Assembly: GCF_023036475.1 (NCBI RefSeq)
Contig: NZ_JAJQKI010000023.1
Location: 1-40,274 of the forward strand
Length of the DNA: 40,274 nucleotides
Reading direction: 5' to 3'
Origin: Bacillus pinisoli
Lineage (GTDB): Bacteria; Bacillota; Bacilli; Bacillales; SA4
This document shows positions 32,939 through 40,274 of this stretch, one piece after another. Under the pieces are notes generated by a model. The model did not search any database, was not told the DNA's origin, and saw only the letters and a list, made by a program, of their open reading frames with translations. How positions within the stretch are numbered: position 1 is the first letter of the stretch; the number at the start of each line of letters is the position of its first letter. The position numbers were made by a program, and so were the translations under genes.

Positions 32939-33043
32939 CCAATATTTGCGAGAACACCTCGTATAACCTCAGCCTATTCTATAGCATTGCAGGCTAATAT
33001 ATAGCAAACTGTCACACATTTAATCTCCAAATCTACAAATCTA

Positions 33044-33080
33044 CAAAAAAAGGTCGCTAAGATATAAAATCTCAGCAACC
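33044..33080 (-). terminator. Terminator of fadM
   Basis: Minus-strand 12-bp stem (GGTTGCTGAGAT/ATCTTAGCGACC, two imperfect positions) followed by seven T, just after the gene. Confidence 0.9.
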
Positions 33081-33088
33081 TACTACTA

Positions 33089-34006
33089 TTATTTTCTAAT
33101 CATTCCTTTAACAACAAACGCCACGTTTGCTGGTCTTTCAGCCAATCTTCTCATGAAGTAGCCATACCAGTCATTTCCGTAAGGTACATACACTCTCATT
33201 TTGTAGCCTTCTTTTACAAGTTCAAGCTGGCGTTCCGGACGAATACCATATAACATTTGGAATTCAAATTGGTCTTTAGGGATATTAAGTTCCTTTACAA
33301 CCTGTTTCGTATATTCAATCATTGCATCATCATGACTGGCAACCGCTGTATAGTTACCGTTTTCAAGATGCATTCTAATAATCTTCTTAAAGTTCTCATC
33401 TACGTCCTTTTTATCAGGAAACGCCACTTCAGGAGATTCCTTGTAAGCGCCTTTAACAAGTCGTAAATTAGGCTTATATTGATTCAAGTCAGCTACATCG
33501 TCTGCCACTCGGTATAGATATGCTTGAAGAACAGTCCCGATATTATCGTACTCTGAACGTAATTGTTTAAAAATGTCGATGGTCTTGCCGCAACGTGAAT
33601 AATCTTCCATATCAATTGTTACAAAGACACCGTTTTCTTTTGCTGCCTCTAAAATACGGCGCATGTTACGTAATACCACTTCATCTGAAATATCTAATCC
33701 CATTGAAGTCATCTTAAGTGAAAGTTGAGAATCTAACTTTTCTCGACCAATGGCTTTTACTGCCTCAATTGAATTGTCAGCCATCTCATTAGCTTCCGCT
33801 TCATTGTCTACAAATTCACCTAGATAATCAATCGTCACCGATAAATTCTTTTTATTTAAATCTTTGATTACTGCTACTGCTTTATCAATTGTTTCCCCCG
33901 CAACAAATCTCGCTGCGCCAAAATGAAGCCCGTATTTTTTTGCTAACTTCGTTAAGGCTTTGTTTTTCGACAAAAATAAGAAAAAGTTACGCATAAGCTG
34001 TTCCAT
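33089..34006 (-). CDS. fadM: Proline dehydrogenase FadM/PutB-type
   Basis: A 305-residue FAD enzyme that oxidises proline to delta-1-pyrroline-5-carboxylate and passes electrons to quinone. The TIM-barrel family motifs are seen as VFVTIDMEDYSRCGKT (about 150-165), LQAYLYRVADD, NLRLVKGAYKE and the C-terminal YVPYGNDWYGYFMRRLAERPAN. The single-domain length is typical of Gram-positives, where P5C dehydrogenase is separate. GGAGGGG precedes the ATG. In B. subtilis it lies beside fadN-fadA-fadE; here the propeller, LytS/LytT and CstA genes lie between. No FadR palindrome was seen before it. Confidence 0.93.
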   Translation of the reverse strand: MEQLMRNFFLFLSKNKALTKLAKKYGLHFGAARFVAGETIDKAVAVIKDLNKKNLSVTIDYLGEFVDNEAEANEMADNSIEAVKAIGREKLDSQLSLKMTSMGLDISDEVVLRNMRRILEAAKENGVFVTIDMEDYSRCGKTIDIFKQLRSEYDNIGTVLQAYLYRVADDVADLNQYKPNLRLVKGAYKESPEVAFPDKKDVDENFKKIIRMHLENGNYTAVASHDDAMIEYTKQVVKELNIPKDQFEFQMLYGIRPERQLELVKEGYKMRVYVPYGNDWYGYFMRRLAERPANVAFVVKGMIRK

Positions 34007-34190
34007 CTATACCCCTCCTGAAAGCAAACATAGTTTACGCAACAATATATCCTATGTGAACAGAGGCTATATGTTTTTAAACCATCATCATTTTATCATC
34101 TTTCTTTCTACTTGAATATGAAAATATTTAGAAGTTGTCGGATATTAAGCTTGTTTGTCATCTTATGTAACAAGCCCTATGATTACATAG

Positions 34191-34219
34191 AAAAAAGCGC
34201 TCCAATATTCGGAACGCTT
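34191..34219 (-). terminator. Terminator of trhO
   Basis: Minus-strand stem AAGCGTTCC/GGAGCGCTT (one wobble pair, 7-nt loop) followed by a T run. The rest of the gap up to fadM (34007-34190) shows no gene. Confidence 0.88.
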
Positions 34220-34225
34220 AGACTC

Positions 34226-35134
34226 TTATTTTTGCATTTCATGTTCTTTTATATAACGGTTTCGTGGGTGTTCTTGGCATTCTGTGCTACATGAACGTTT
34301 ATGCTCGTGCTCACACTCTTCACATAGTAATAAGTGCTTGTTACAGTCAGGGTTGCCACATTTCACATAGCGCTCTTCAGCCTCACCGCAATAGTAGCAT
34401 TTCCCTACAACATTGGCTTCTTCCGTTCGGTTAACTGGAACAGATATTCTTTCGTCGAACACATAAAGTTTCCCGTCCCATAACTTCCCTTTCACCTCAG
34501 TATCATAACCATAGGTAACGATTCCACCTTCTAGTTGAGATACATCCTTAAAGCCTTCTTTTACTAAGAACCCAGAGAACTTCTCACAACGAATTCCTCC
34601 CGTGCAATACGTCAGGATTTTTTTATCCTTATGATCAGCTAAATTTTCTCTTACCCAGTCGGGCAATTCTCTAAAACTTTCAATATCGGGTCTGATTGCA
34701 TTTTTAAAATGCCCTAAGTCATATTCGTATGTGTTTCTTGCATCAAGGATTAAGACTTCTGGATCTTGCATGGCTTCATAGAATTCCTTTGGTGGAAGAT
34801 GCTTTCCTGTTAATTGATTAGGGTTAACATCGTCTTCTAGCTTTAGGTTTACTAACTCTGGTTTTACCTTAACCTTAAGCTTTTTAAAAGCATGCTGATC
34901 AGATGGCTCAATTTTAAAGATTGTATCTGCAAATCTTTCATCCTGACGCATTTCTCTCATGTATTGTTCTGTTTGTTCGACAGTTCCGGAGACTGTACCG
35001 TTAACACCTTCGTGTGCAACATACACTCTTCCTAACACACCAATTCGTTCACAGAGGGCACGATGCTCGTCCATAAACGCAGCAGGGTCTTCTATATTGA
35101 CATATTTATAGTAAAGTAGAACTTGAAATTCCAT
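34226..35134 (-). CDS. trhO: tRNA uridine-34 hydroxylase TrhO (rhodanese family)
   Basis: A 302-residue protein. The N-terminal acylphosphatase-like domain (1-95) has [10 protein letters not shown], the rhodanese domain (about 120-215) holds the active Cys177 in [11 protein letters not shown], and the C-terminal cysteine-rich tail has pairs CYYC, CGNPDC, CEEC and C..C, likely a zinc site. In E. coli and B. subtilis TrhO makes 5-hydroxyuridine at tRNA position 34 using O2. The frame opens at GTG 35143, but ATG 35134 has AGGTGA 5 nt upstream. It stands alone with its own terminator. Confidence 0.93.
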   Translation of the reverse strand: MEFQVLLYYKYVNIEDPAAFMDEHRALCERIGVLGRVYVAHEGVNGTVSGTVEQTEQYMREMRQDERFADTIFKIEPSDQHAFKKLKVKVKPELVNLKLEDDVNPNQLTGKHLPPKEFYEAMQDPEVLILDARNTYEYDLGHFKNAIRPDIESFRELPDWVRENLADHKDKKILTYCTGGIRCEKFSGFLVKEGFKDVSQLEGGIVTYGYDTEVKGKLWDGKLYVFDERISVPVNRTEEANVVGKCYYCGEAEERYVKCGNPDCNKHLLLCEECEHEHKRSCSTECQEHPRNRYIKEHEMQK

Positions 35135-35233
35135 TGTAATCACCTATCTTTAAAAATTTCTTCTCTTATCATACCAAAAATTATTGATAAATTATAATCC
35201 ATTAATAGACAAAAGCTTAAAAAAGGCCCATAT

Positions 35234-35262
35234 AAAAGAAGTGTATTATACCATACACTTCT
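35234..35262 (-). terminator. Terminator of the yusV-yusU operon
   Basis: A 10-bp perfect inverted repeat (AGAAGTGTAT/ATACACTTCT, 6-nt loop) overlapping the yusU stop, followed on the minus strand by a short TTTTAT. Confidence 0.7.
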
Positions 35263-35506
35263 ACTTTTTTGCTCGATGGGCTTCGTTTAACTCTTTGATC
35301 TGTTCTATTACTTCTTTCATACCTTCTTTAGCTTCTGGATAGGTCTCATTCCAGTGCTTCGCTAAAGGAGGCATGGTTTTCGCAATATGAGAATAGACCA
35401 CATAAGCACGTACCTTTTCCTTTAGCTCATTGTTCGTTTCACCTAATAAAAGCTCGGTGTATTTCTCTAATAGACCGTCCAATTGAGCAACTAATTTATC
35501 TTCCAT
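35261..35506 (-). CDS. yusU: YusU-like protein (DUF2573)
   Basis: An 81-residue, mostly helical, charged protein of the small DUF2573 family, unknown function. No signal, membrane segment or cysteine is present; heptad-like helices run over most of the length (MEDKLVAQLDGLLEKYTELL, then EGMKEVIEQIKELNEAH). It lies 15 nt after the siderophore reductase gene, and in B. subtilis yusU is likewise next to yusV, so it may be co-expressed under iron limitation. AGGGGAG precedes the ATG by 8 nt. Confidence 0.82.
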   Translation of the reverse strand: MEDKLVAQLDGLLEKYTELLLGETNNELKEKVRAYVVYSHIAKTMPPLAKHWNETYPEAKEGMKEVIEQIKELNEAHRAKK

Positions 35507-35521
35507 TTCCTCATCTCCCCT

Positions 35522-36283
35522 CTAATTCGTAACTAGCTGACACGCTTGAGGACAGGTTGAGCAGCTTCCCTGAGAACCAGGCAATCGATTGTATAAACAA
35601 CAAGTCTTACGTAGTCTAATTTCCGTATCTACATGATCATAGTATTTCTTTTCCGTGTAGTATTTATGGATAGGATTTTTAGAGTAGTCGCCAAAAACAG
35701 AACAGTCCGCTGCTAAAAGAGCATTGAAATCATCTGAAATAATCTCATTTTTTGGTTGTTCTTTCATCATACTCTCGTAGATCCAAAACACGTAGACAGC
35801 CGCATTTTCCCATAGGATATGCTTAGAAATCTTTCCTTGTTTGGCCACCATACTAATAACAGGTGCTAGATGGTCCTTGAATAAGCTTTCAAACCCAGCA
35901 GCCCTCCACGATGCACGATCATGTGTAGGTAGGAGAGCATCTTGAGATTGTATTTGCAGCTTTGGAAGCCATACCTTGTTCTCTTCATATGATTGAAAAA
36001 TAGTGCCCTCTAGACCAATATCAATTCTCTTATGAAACATGCTCATGGAATACAAATAAGGGACCGTTACCATATACGCATATCTCTTTATAAATTGAGA
36101 TGCCGCTACAAAAGTTTCGTTCACACCATACATTTCTTTTAGCTTCTCAATAAACTCACTAACAAAAGCTTCATTCAAGAGTTTAGTACAGGAAAAACAG
36201 TAAGCATGCTCTGAATCTTCAGTTGTTAAACGATAATTTGTGAGTACTTCCCACTCATTAGACTGTAACTGCTTGCTTCTCAT
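35522..36283 (-). CDS. FhuF-like [2Fe-2S] siderophore-iron reductase
   Basis: A 253-residue cytoplasmic protein. The C-terminal cysteines Cys228-Cys229 (RKTCCLYN) and Cys241/Cys244 (SCSTCP) give the C-C-x11-C-x2-C pattern that binds the [2Fe-2S] centre in FhuF-type ferric siderophore reductases. The rest ([29 protein letters not shown]) resembles the IucA/IucC C-terminal/FhuF superfamily. Its role would be to release iron from imported siderophores by reduction. It overlaps the yusV end by 26 nt, and GGAGGAGA precedes the ATG. Part of the Fur-type unit with the ATPase. Confidence 0.85.
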   Translation of the reverse strand: MRSKQLQSNEWEVLTNYRLTTEDSEHAYCFSCTKLLNEAFVSEFIEKLKEMYGVNETFVAASQFIKRYAYMVTVPYLYSMSMFHKRIDIGLEGTIFQSYEENKVWLPKLQIQSQDALLPTHDRASWRAAGFESLFKDHLAPVISMVAKQGKISKHILWENAAVYVFWIYESMMKEQPKNEIISDDFNALLAADCSVFGDYSKNPIHKYYTEKKYYDHVDTEIRLRKTCCLYNRLPGSQGSCSTCPQACQLVTN

Positions 36284-37094
36284 GGTCTCCTCCTAGTTGT
36301 GGCAAAATACATCTGCCTTTTCCATGAGGAATACATAATGGTGTTCCGAAAATCGGGTCCTGCGTTACCTCACATTGAACATCAAACACTTCTTTCACTA
36401 AGTTACAGCTAATCACGTCCTCAGGTCTGCCCTGAGCATATATCGATTGATTCTTAATGGCTACGAGTTGATGTGCATAACGACATGCCAGGTTTAAATC
36501 ATGAAGAACCATCACAATCGTTCTATTTTCCTTTTCATTTAACTCAAATAATAAGTCAAGAATCTCGATTTGATGGGTCATATCTAAGTACGTGGTTGGC
36601 TCATCTAACAGAATAATATCCGTCTCCTGTGCAAGCGTCATCGCGATCCATGCACGTTGGCGTTGTCCTCCTGATAAAGAATCAACCGCCCGATCAGCTA
36701 ATTCAGTTAACCCCGTTGCATCTAGGGCACGATTAACAGCCGCCTCGTCTTCCTTTGACCATTGCTTTAACCAATTTTGGTGTGGGTATCTTCCCTGTTT
36801 CACTAACTGTAAAACCGTTAATCCTTCCGGAGCAGAAGGACCTTGGGGTAAGATGGCCAATTGTTTTGCAATTTCCTTAGTGGGAAGCTTTGCAATATGA
36901 TTTCCTTCAAGTAGAACCGACCCACCTTGTGGCTTAAGTAAACGTGCAAGTGAACGAAGTAGTGTGGACTTCCCACAACCATTTCCACCTATAAATACAG
37001 TGATCTCCCCTTTTGGAATTTGAAGATCTAGCTCCTTAATAATGATGGATTCACCGTAAGAAAGGGTTAAAGATTCTGTTGATAGTACGCTCAT
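36258..37094 (-). CDS. yusV: Iron-siderophore ABC transporter ATPase YusV
   Basis: A 278-residue FecE/FhuC-type ATPase with Walker [11 protein letters not shown]-loop LAILPQGP, signature LSGGQRQR, Walker [13 protein letters not shown] and switch His in [14 protein letters not shown]. In B. subtilis YusV serves several siderophore permeases, which would explain why no permease gene lies here. The open frame starts at GTG 37103; ATG 37094 has AAGGAG 8 nt upstream and is preferred. Likely iron-repressed through the Fur box in the divergent promoter region. Confidence 0.92.
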   Translation of the reverse strand: MSVLSTESLTLSYGESIIIKELDLQIPKGEITVFIGGNGCGKSTLLRSLARLLKPQGGSVLLEGNHIAKLPTKEIAKQLAILPQGPSAPEGLTVLQLVKQGRYPHQNWLKQWSKEDEAAVNRALDATGLTELADRAVDSLSGGQRQRAWIAMTLAQETDIILLDEPTTYLDMTHQIEILDLLFELNEKENRTIVMVLHDLNLACRYAHQLVAIKNQSIYAQGRPEDVISCNLVKEVFDVQCEVTQDPIFGTPLCIPHGKGRCILPQLGGDHEKQAVTV

Positions 37095-37220
37095 ATCGCT
37101 CACTCCTTGGTTAAAATGATCGCCATTTTTAACATACTGAAAAAGGCCGTTCCTTTTACTCCATTTATTTGTATATACTATATATAACGTTCATTTATTC
37201 AGACAATAAGTACTATGTAT

Positions 37221-37249
37221 AGTTTATTTTAGATTCAAAACAGTGTCAA
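37221..37249 (-). promoter_or_regulatory. Promoter of the yusV operon
   Basis: Minus-strand TTGACA (37244-37249), 17-nt spacer, TAAACT (37221-37226). The Fur box lies just upstream of the -35. Confidence 0.65.
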
Positions 37250-37255
37250 TGATGT

Positions 37256-37270
37256 TGAAAATCATTTTCA
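37256..37270. promoter_or_regulatory. Fur box between yusV and the siderophore lipoprotein gene
   Basis: TGAAAATCATTTTCA is a perfect 7-1-7 inverted repeat and fits the Bacillus Fur pattern TGATAAT-n-ATTATCA. It can serve both divergent genes. Confidence 0.8.
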
Positions 37271-37293
37271 ATAAGCAGACTAATGAATATAAA
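37265..37293 (+). promoter_or_regulatory. Promoter of the siderophore lipoprotein gene
   Basis: TTTTCA (37265-37270), 17-nt spacer, TATAAA (37288-37293). The -35 overlaps the Fur box, so bound Fur would exclude RNA polymerase. Confidence 0.5.
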
Positions 37294-37317
37294 TTTAATT
37301 GGGGAGAATGAGCTCTC

Positions 37318-38247
37318 ATGTTTAGTAAAAACACGATTACATTATTTTTTACCATCATTTTTCTAACTGGATGTATGGAAAAACCTTCAGATAAGGAACC
37401 CATAGTAAAAGAGGAGGCATTTATTCCTATTTCACATGCAATGGGCCAGACTGATGTACCACCTTCTCCTAGCCGAATTGTTGTTCTAACGAATGAAGGA
37501 ACAGAAGCATTACTTAAGCTCGGCGTCAAACCTATTGGTGCTGCCCAATCATGGGTGGGAGATCCTTGGTATGAGCACTTGAAGTCCTACATGAATGGAG
37601 TCGAACCTGTAGGGTTTGAGCATGATCCTTCCATCGAAAAAATTGCCGCACTTCAACCTGATTTAATTATCGGAAATAGGATGAGGCATGAACAAATTTA
37701 TGAGCAATTATCGAGGCTAGCTCCTACCGTTTACTCAGAAGACTTACATAGTGATTGGAAAATAAACTTCTCATTATATGCTGAAGCGGTTAATAAAAAA
37801 CAGGAAGGACAAGATGTCTTGTTGAAGTGGGATGCTTACTTAGAGGATTCCTTTCAGGGAAATCATGAGATTTCGGTTGTTCGTTTTATGAAGGACCATG
37901 CCCGGATTTATTATAAAGGCTCTTTTCCCGGTGTCATTATAGATGAAGCTGGATGGAGCAGACCTGAAACTCAGGAAGTAGAAAAGATTTCAGAAATGTT
38001 AGTTGATGTAGAGCAGTCTAACCAGATGAATGGTGACCTATTATTTTACTCTACGTTGGATGTAGAGGAAGAGGAAGCAGAAGTCTTTGCCACAGAATGG
38101 CTTCTATCGGCCCCTTTTCAAAGCTTAGATGCTTTTAAAAATGGGAATGTAATGAACGTGGATGATTCCGTTTGGCATCGTTCAGGAGGAGTTCTAGCAG
38201 CTGAGCTAGTTGTGGAGGATATAAAGAGAGCGATAAATAAAAAATGA
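37318..38247 (+). CDS. Iron-siderophore-binding lipoprotein
   Basis: A 309-residue substrate-binding lipoprotein of the FecB/FhuD class (helical-backbone type). The signal ends in lipobox LTGC (Cys19). Family blocks are PSRIVVLTNEGTEALLKLGVKPIGAAQSW, KIAALQPDLIIGNRM and the C-terminal VWHRSGGVLAAELVVEDI. It resembles the Bacillus carboxylate/hydroxamate siderophore binders (YfiY group), but the ligand cannot be read. GGGGAG lies 11 nt before the ATG. Expressed divergently from the ATPase and reductase; the permease must be elsewhere. Confidence 0.88.
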   Translation: MFSKNTITLFFTIIFLTGCMEKPSDKEPIVKEEAFIPISHAMGQTDVPPSPSRIVVLTNEGTEALLKLGVKPIGAAQSWVGDPWYEHLKSYMNGVEPVGFEHDPSIEKIAALQPDLIIGNRMRHEQIYEQLSRLAPTVYSEDLHSDWKINFSLYAEAVNKKQEGQDVLLKWDAYLEDSFQGNHEISVVRFMKDHARIYYKGSFPGVIIDEAGWSRPETQEVEKISEMLVDVEQSNQMNGDLLFYSTLDVEEEEAEVFATEWLLSAPFQSLDAFKNGNVMNVDDSVWHRSGGVLAAELVVEDIKRAINKK

Positions 38248-38276
38248 AATCCTGGGGCCTTCCCTGGATTTCATTT
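38242..38276 (+). terminator. Terminator of the siderophore lipoprotein gene
   Basis: An 11-bp stem (AAATGAAATCC/GGATTTCATTT) overlapping the stop codon, with a T-rich tail. Confidence 0.88.
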
Positions 38277-38371
38277 TTCATTCAAGTCTTTTTTCGTTAG
38301 ATGTATGCTTTTGAAAAGCAATAAAAGTTTTAGGTAAGGAGTTCCGATTCAAATACATTTTTTCACAAGGA

Positions 38372-38668
38372 TTATTTCCCTATGAAATAAACCGTAAAAA
38401 TCAAACCATTCATTACGAAAACAGTTAGTGGAAATAGAGACGCAAATACTGATAAAACTATTTTTGCTTTGACACGCTCAACATTAGCTTTAAAAAGAAA
38501 ATATAATGAAGATAAGACTAAGATGAATGTTGATAAAGTTCCAAATAACAATATAGTTGTATTCATTTCTCCTGATAACCTCGCCCAATCTTGCACATTA
38601 AACACAACGATTAAGCCTATTAGCCCTAAAGATATCGAGACTATAAACCACTTAGTAAATTTATTCAT
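38372..38668 (-). CDS. Small membrane protein, three predicted segments
   Basis: A 98-residue hydrophobic protein that I do not recognise. Three membrane segments are visible: about 6-25 (WFIVSISLGLIGLIVVF), 37-56 (TTILLFGTLSTFILVLSSLYFL) and 68-95 (IVLSVFASLFPLTVFVMNGLIF). There are no cysteines or clear motifs. The frame opens at 38713, but ATG 38668 has AAGGTGA upstream and gives a clean start. It lies between the siderophore lipoprotein gene (convergent) and the MFS terminator, so it is probably its own unit. Confidence 0.65.
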   Translation of the reverse strand: MNKFTKWFIVSISLGLIGLIVVFNVQDWARLSGEMNTTILLFGTLSTFILVLSSLYFLFKANVERVKAKIVLSVFASLFPLTVFVMNGLIFTVYFIGK

Positions 38669-38790
38669 TCGCTCACCTTCCCCTCTCATACTTATCAAAC
38701 AAATCTGTTCCATTAAATGAAGAACTAAGTTTTCATAATCTTTACGTATACTTTACCACATTATGTAAAAGATTTTTGGATAATACAATA

Positions 38791-38845
38791 AAATAGCACC
38801 CCCATTGGCTCGACAATATTCATTGTCAAAATGGGGGTGCTATTT
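38791..38845 (-). terminator. Terminator of the MFS gene with nested hairpin
   Basis: A 16-bp perfect outer stem (38791-38806 with 38830-38845) encloses a second inverted repeat GACAAT/ATTGTC. A TTTTATTG tail follows on the minus strand. It starts 30 nt after the MFS stop. Confidence 0.8.
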
Positions 38846-38875
38846 GCTTTGTGTTTCTATATGGAAACGGAACTA

Positions 38876-40069
38876 CTAAAATACATCTCTTATTGGTTTT
38901 GTATGACGAATTATATAAATCACCACTGCTACGAGTAAGGCGATGGTTAAATACGATATCCAAGGTAAATACGTTTGAATTCCTATATTCAGTAATCTCG
39001 CACCCCCGAAATTGCCAAGCCCTTCTCCCAAGCCGAATATGAAATTTGACAATCCGAAGTACGTTCCGATTAGTTGAGCTGTCCCCAATCGAGTAATCGT
39101 TACATCAATTGTAGGCATTAAGATCATTTCACCCATAACAAAAATCACGCCACTAACAATTAATAAGCTGAAATGATTGGCAAAATAAAGTGAGCTGATT
39201 CCAAGCCCAATAAAGGTTGTACCTAGAGCTAATGCATTCATTGGATTCAGTTTTTTAATCACCCTATTGGTAATCGTCGTTTGAAAAATAACAACTAGTA
39301 TACTGTTAAACGTCCAAATCAGTGAAACTACTGTAGGATTTTCCAAGAACGACTCTGCACGTAGTGGCAAAGCAAGTGCGAATTGTGCATAAAGACCCCA
39401 TACAAAAATACTCATGATGGAATAAAGAACAAAGGCTTTATTTTTAAATACTTCCACATACGATTGAAAACTAATATCTTCACATTCTCCTTCCCCACAA
39501 TTAGCCGGGACATAAATCCAGCTAATGATTGCAAGAATGAGAAACAACGCTGCTGAAATATAAAAAATCATAACGGATTCATCTCCGATTAGGAAGTAAG
39601 TAAGCAACCCAGCACTCGCAATACCAAAGTTCGCGGCAATTCCCCTTATAGAAAAGACCGTTGTACGATGATCTCCTTCTGATGCAAGAGCCGCAATAGC
39701 AGCCTTTGTAGATGGAGAATTTAATCCGCCACCGATCCCGTTAATAACAGCTACCATTAGTAGCAGAGGATATGTCCCTGCTAATGCGAATCCCACCAAA
39801 CCGATTCCTTTCACTAGTGCCCCTACCGTAATGATCATTCTTCTTCCGATTTTATCGGCTAAAAAGCCGCCTAACAGACTGCCCCCTTGATAAGAAAAAG
39901 AGCTAACCGCTAGAACAGTACCAATTTCTACAATGGATAGACCTTTAATGACTTTCAAAACGATTGGAAGCAAGGGTAAGACAATATAATAAGCTAAATG
40001 CGATAGTAAGACACCCAAAAGTAGAATTTTTAACGAAACGGGTAAGAGATTAAAATTCGATTTAAACAT
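38876..40069 (-). CDS. MFS transporter (MdtH-like)
   Basis: A 397-residue permease with 12 hydrophobic segments. The MFS loop 2-3 motif is GGFLADKIGRRMIITVGAL (about 67-85), and the antiporter-type glycine-rich helix 5 region is present. It resembles multidrug exporters of the MdtH type. Next to siderophore genes it could export a siderophore, but no biosynthetic genes are in the window and the closest iron gene is on the other side of the small membrane protein, so this is only a possibility. AAGGAGG lies 6 nt before the ATG. Confidence 0.88.
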   Translation of the reverse strand: MFKSNFNLLPVSLKILLLGVLLSHLAYYIVLPLLPIVLKVIKGLSIVEIGTVLAVSSFSYQGGSLLGGFLADKIGRRMIITVGALVKGIGLVGFALAGTYPLLLMVAVINGIGGGLNSPSTKAAIAALASEGDHRTTVFSIRGIAANFGIASAGLLTYFLIGDESVMIFYISAALFLILAIISWIYVPANCGEGECEDISFQSYVEVFKNKAFVLYSIMSIFVWGLYAQFALALPLRAESFLENPTVVSLIWTFNSILVVIFQTTITNRVIKKLNPMNALALGTTFIGLGISSLYFANHFSLLIVSGVIFVMGEMILMPTIDVTITRLGTAQLIGTYFGLSNFIFGLGEGLGNFGGARLLNIGIQTYLPWISYLTIALLVAVVIYIIRHTKPIRDVF

Positions 40070-40130
40070 ACTAACCTCCTTTTTATTAGCTTGACTCTAT
40101 GAGGAGGATTTCATCCTGGGATTGTAGAAA

Positions 40131-40241
40131 TCGTGGAATAAGCTGAAATATTGTGGAATAACCTATTTTTTCGTGAGATAAGGAAAAAAATCGTGGAATA
40201 ATATAATTTTTCGTGGAATAACCGGTTCTTATCGTGAAATA
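40131..40241. repeat. Phased 10-nt core array, six units (TCGTGGAATA)
   Basis: Six cores close to TCGTGGAATA start at 40131, 40151, 40171, 40191, 40211 and 40232, period 20 nt (last step 21). The word is the reverse complement of the core in the array at 20044. It lies upstream of the MFS gene and may continue past the window end. Confidence 0.8.
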
Positions 40242-40274
40242 ACCTAGTTACTGAGTAAAAATGAAAAAACGTAC

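Noticed and set aside
34112..34294. 60-residue plus-strand frame upstream of fadM
   Set aside because: It runs over the trhO terminator and into the end of trhO on the opposite strand; no ribosome binding site and no recognisable sequence.
37224..37529. 101-residue minus-strand frame between yusV and the lipoprotein gene
   Set aside because: It covers the divergent promoter and the signal peptide region of a real gene on the other strand, with no family resemblance.

Overview
The window looks like the chromosome of a low-GC, endospore-forming Bacillaceae. Supporting signs are AGGAGG-type ribosome binding sites, three S-box (SAM-I) riboswitches, a perfect FadR palindrome, a Fur box, cre sites, a YuzL-type small protein, and a gene order that follows the Bacillus subtilis met(yus) region: metNPQ, yusD, yusE, yusF, yusG, gcvH, yusI, fadE, fadA, fadN, fadM, then yusU and yusV. 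No rRNA, tRNA, prophage, transposase or CRISPR array was found.

Layout. (1) 1-12803 is a methionine island, all on the minus strand. Read in the direction of transcription it is: promoter, SAM riboswitch, metX-hom; a second SAM riboswitch placed directly after the hom stop codon, then a MetY fused to a CoA-binding domain, a sulfonate/taurine-type ABC transporter (lipoprotein, permease, ATPase) and an AcsA-like acetyl-CoA synthetase; then a third SAM riboswitch and metN-metI-metQ. The logic appears closed: MetX uses acetyl-CoA, MetY releases acetate, and AcsA could turn that acetate back into acetyl-CoA. (2) 13048-16801 is a YtrA-type GntR regulator, ABC ATPase and large permease, followed by an ECF-like sigma factor. 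(3) 17187-19862 holds small redox and housekeeping genes (toprim, thioredoxin-like, GcvH, ArsC-like). (4) 20216-26162 is the fatty acid beta-oxidation operon fadN-fadA-fadE under a FadR operator, plus yuzL. (5) 26329-32731 is a beta-propeller protein and a plus-strand LytS/LytT two-component pair followed by a CstA-type transporter with two cre-like sites. (6) 33089-40069 holds proline dehydrogenase, TrhO, a Fur-controlled siderophore uptake set and an MFS transporter.

Most notable observation. The gene usually cut at 17388 is probably longer. An in-frame TGA sits exactly where the first redox cysteine of a glutaredoxin domain should be. After it come 66 clean codons with the resolving Cys and the cis-Pro motif, a TAG stop, and then a strong terminator. 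A 7-bp hairpin with a GUU loop lies 16 nt after the TGA, which fits the known form of a bacterial SECIS. This is a candidate selenoprotein: a glutaredoxin with selenocysteine fused to an RluA-like pseudouridine synthase domain that has lost its catalytic Asp. No sel genes lie in the window, so a nonsense mutation is the main alternative.

Second notable observation. Four intergenic stretches carry arrays of a 10-nt core repeated every 20-21 nt, about two turns of DNA. Three are complete with six units each and one is cut by the window start. The core word differs between arrays, apart from two that share one word in opposite orientation, but the spacing is the same. A GC-rich MITE-like repeat is also present in three copies.
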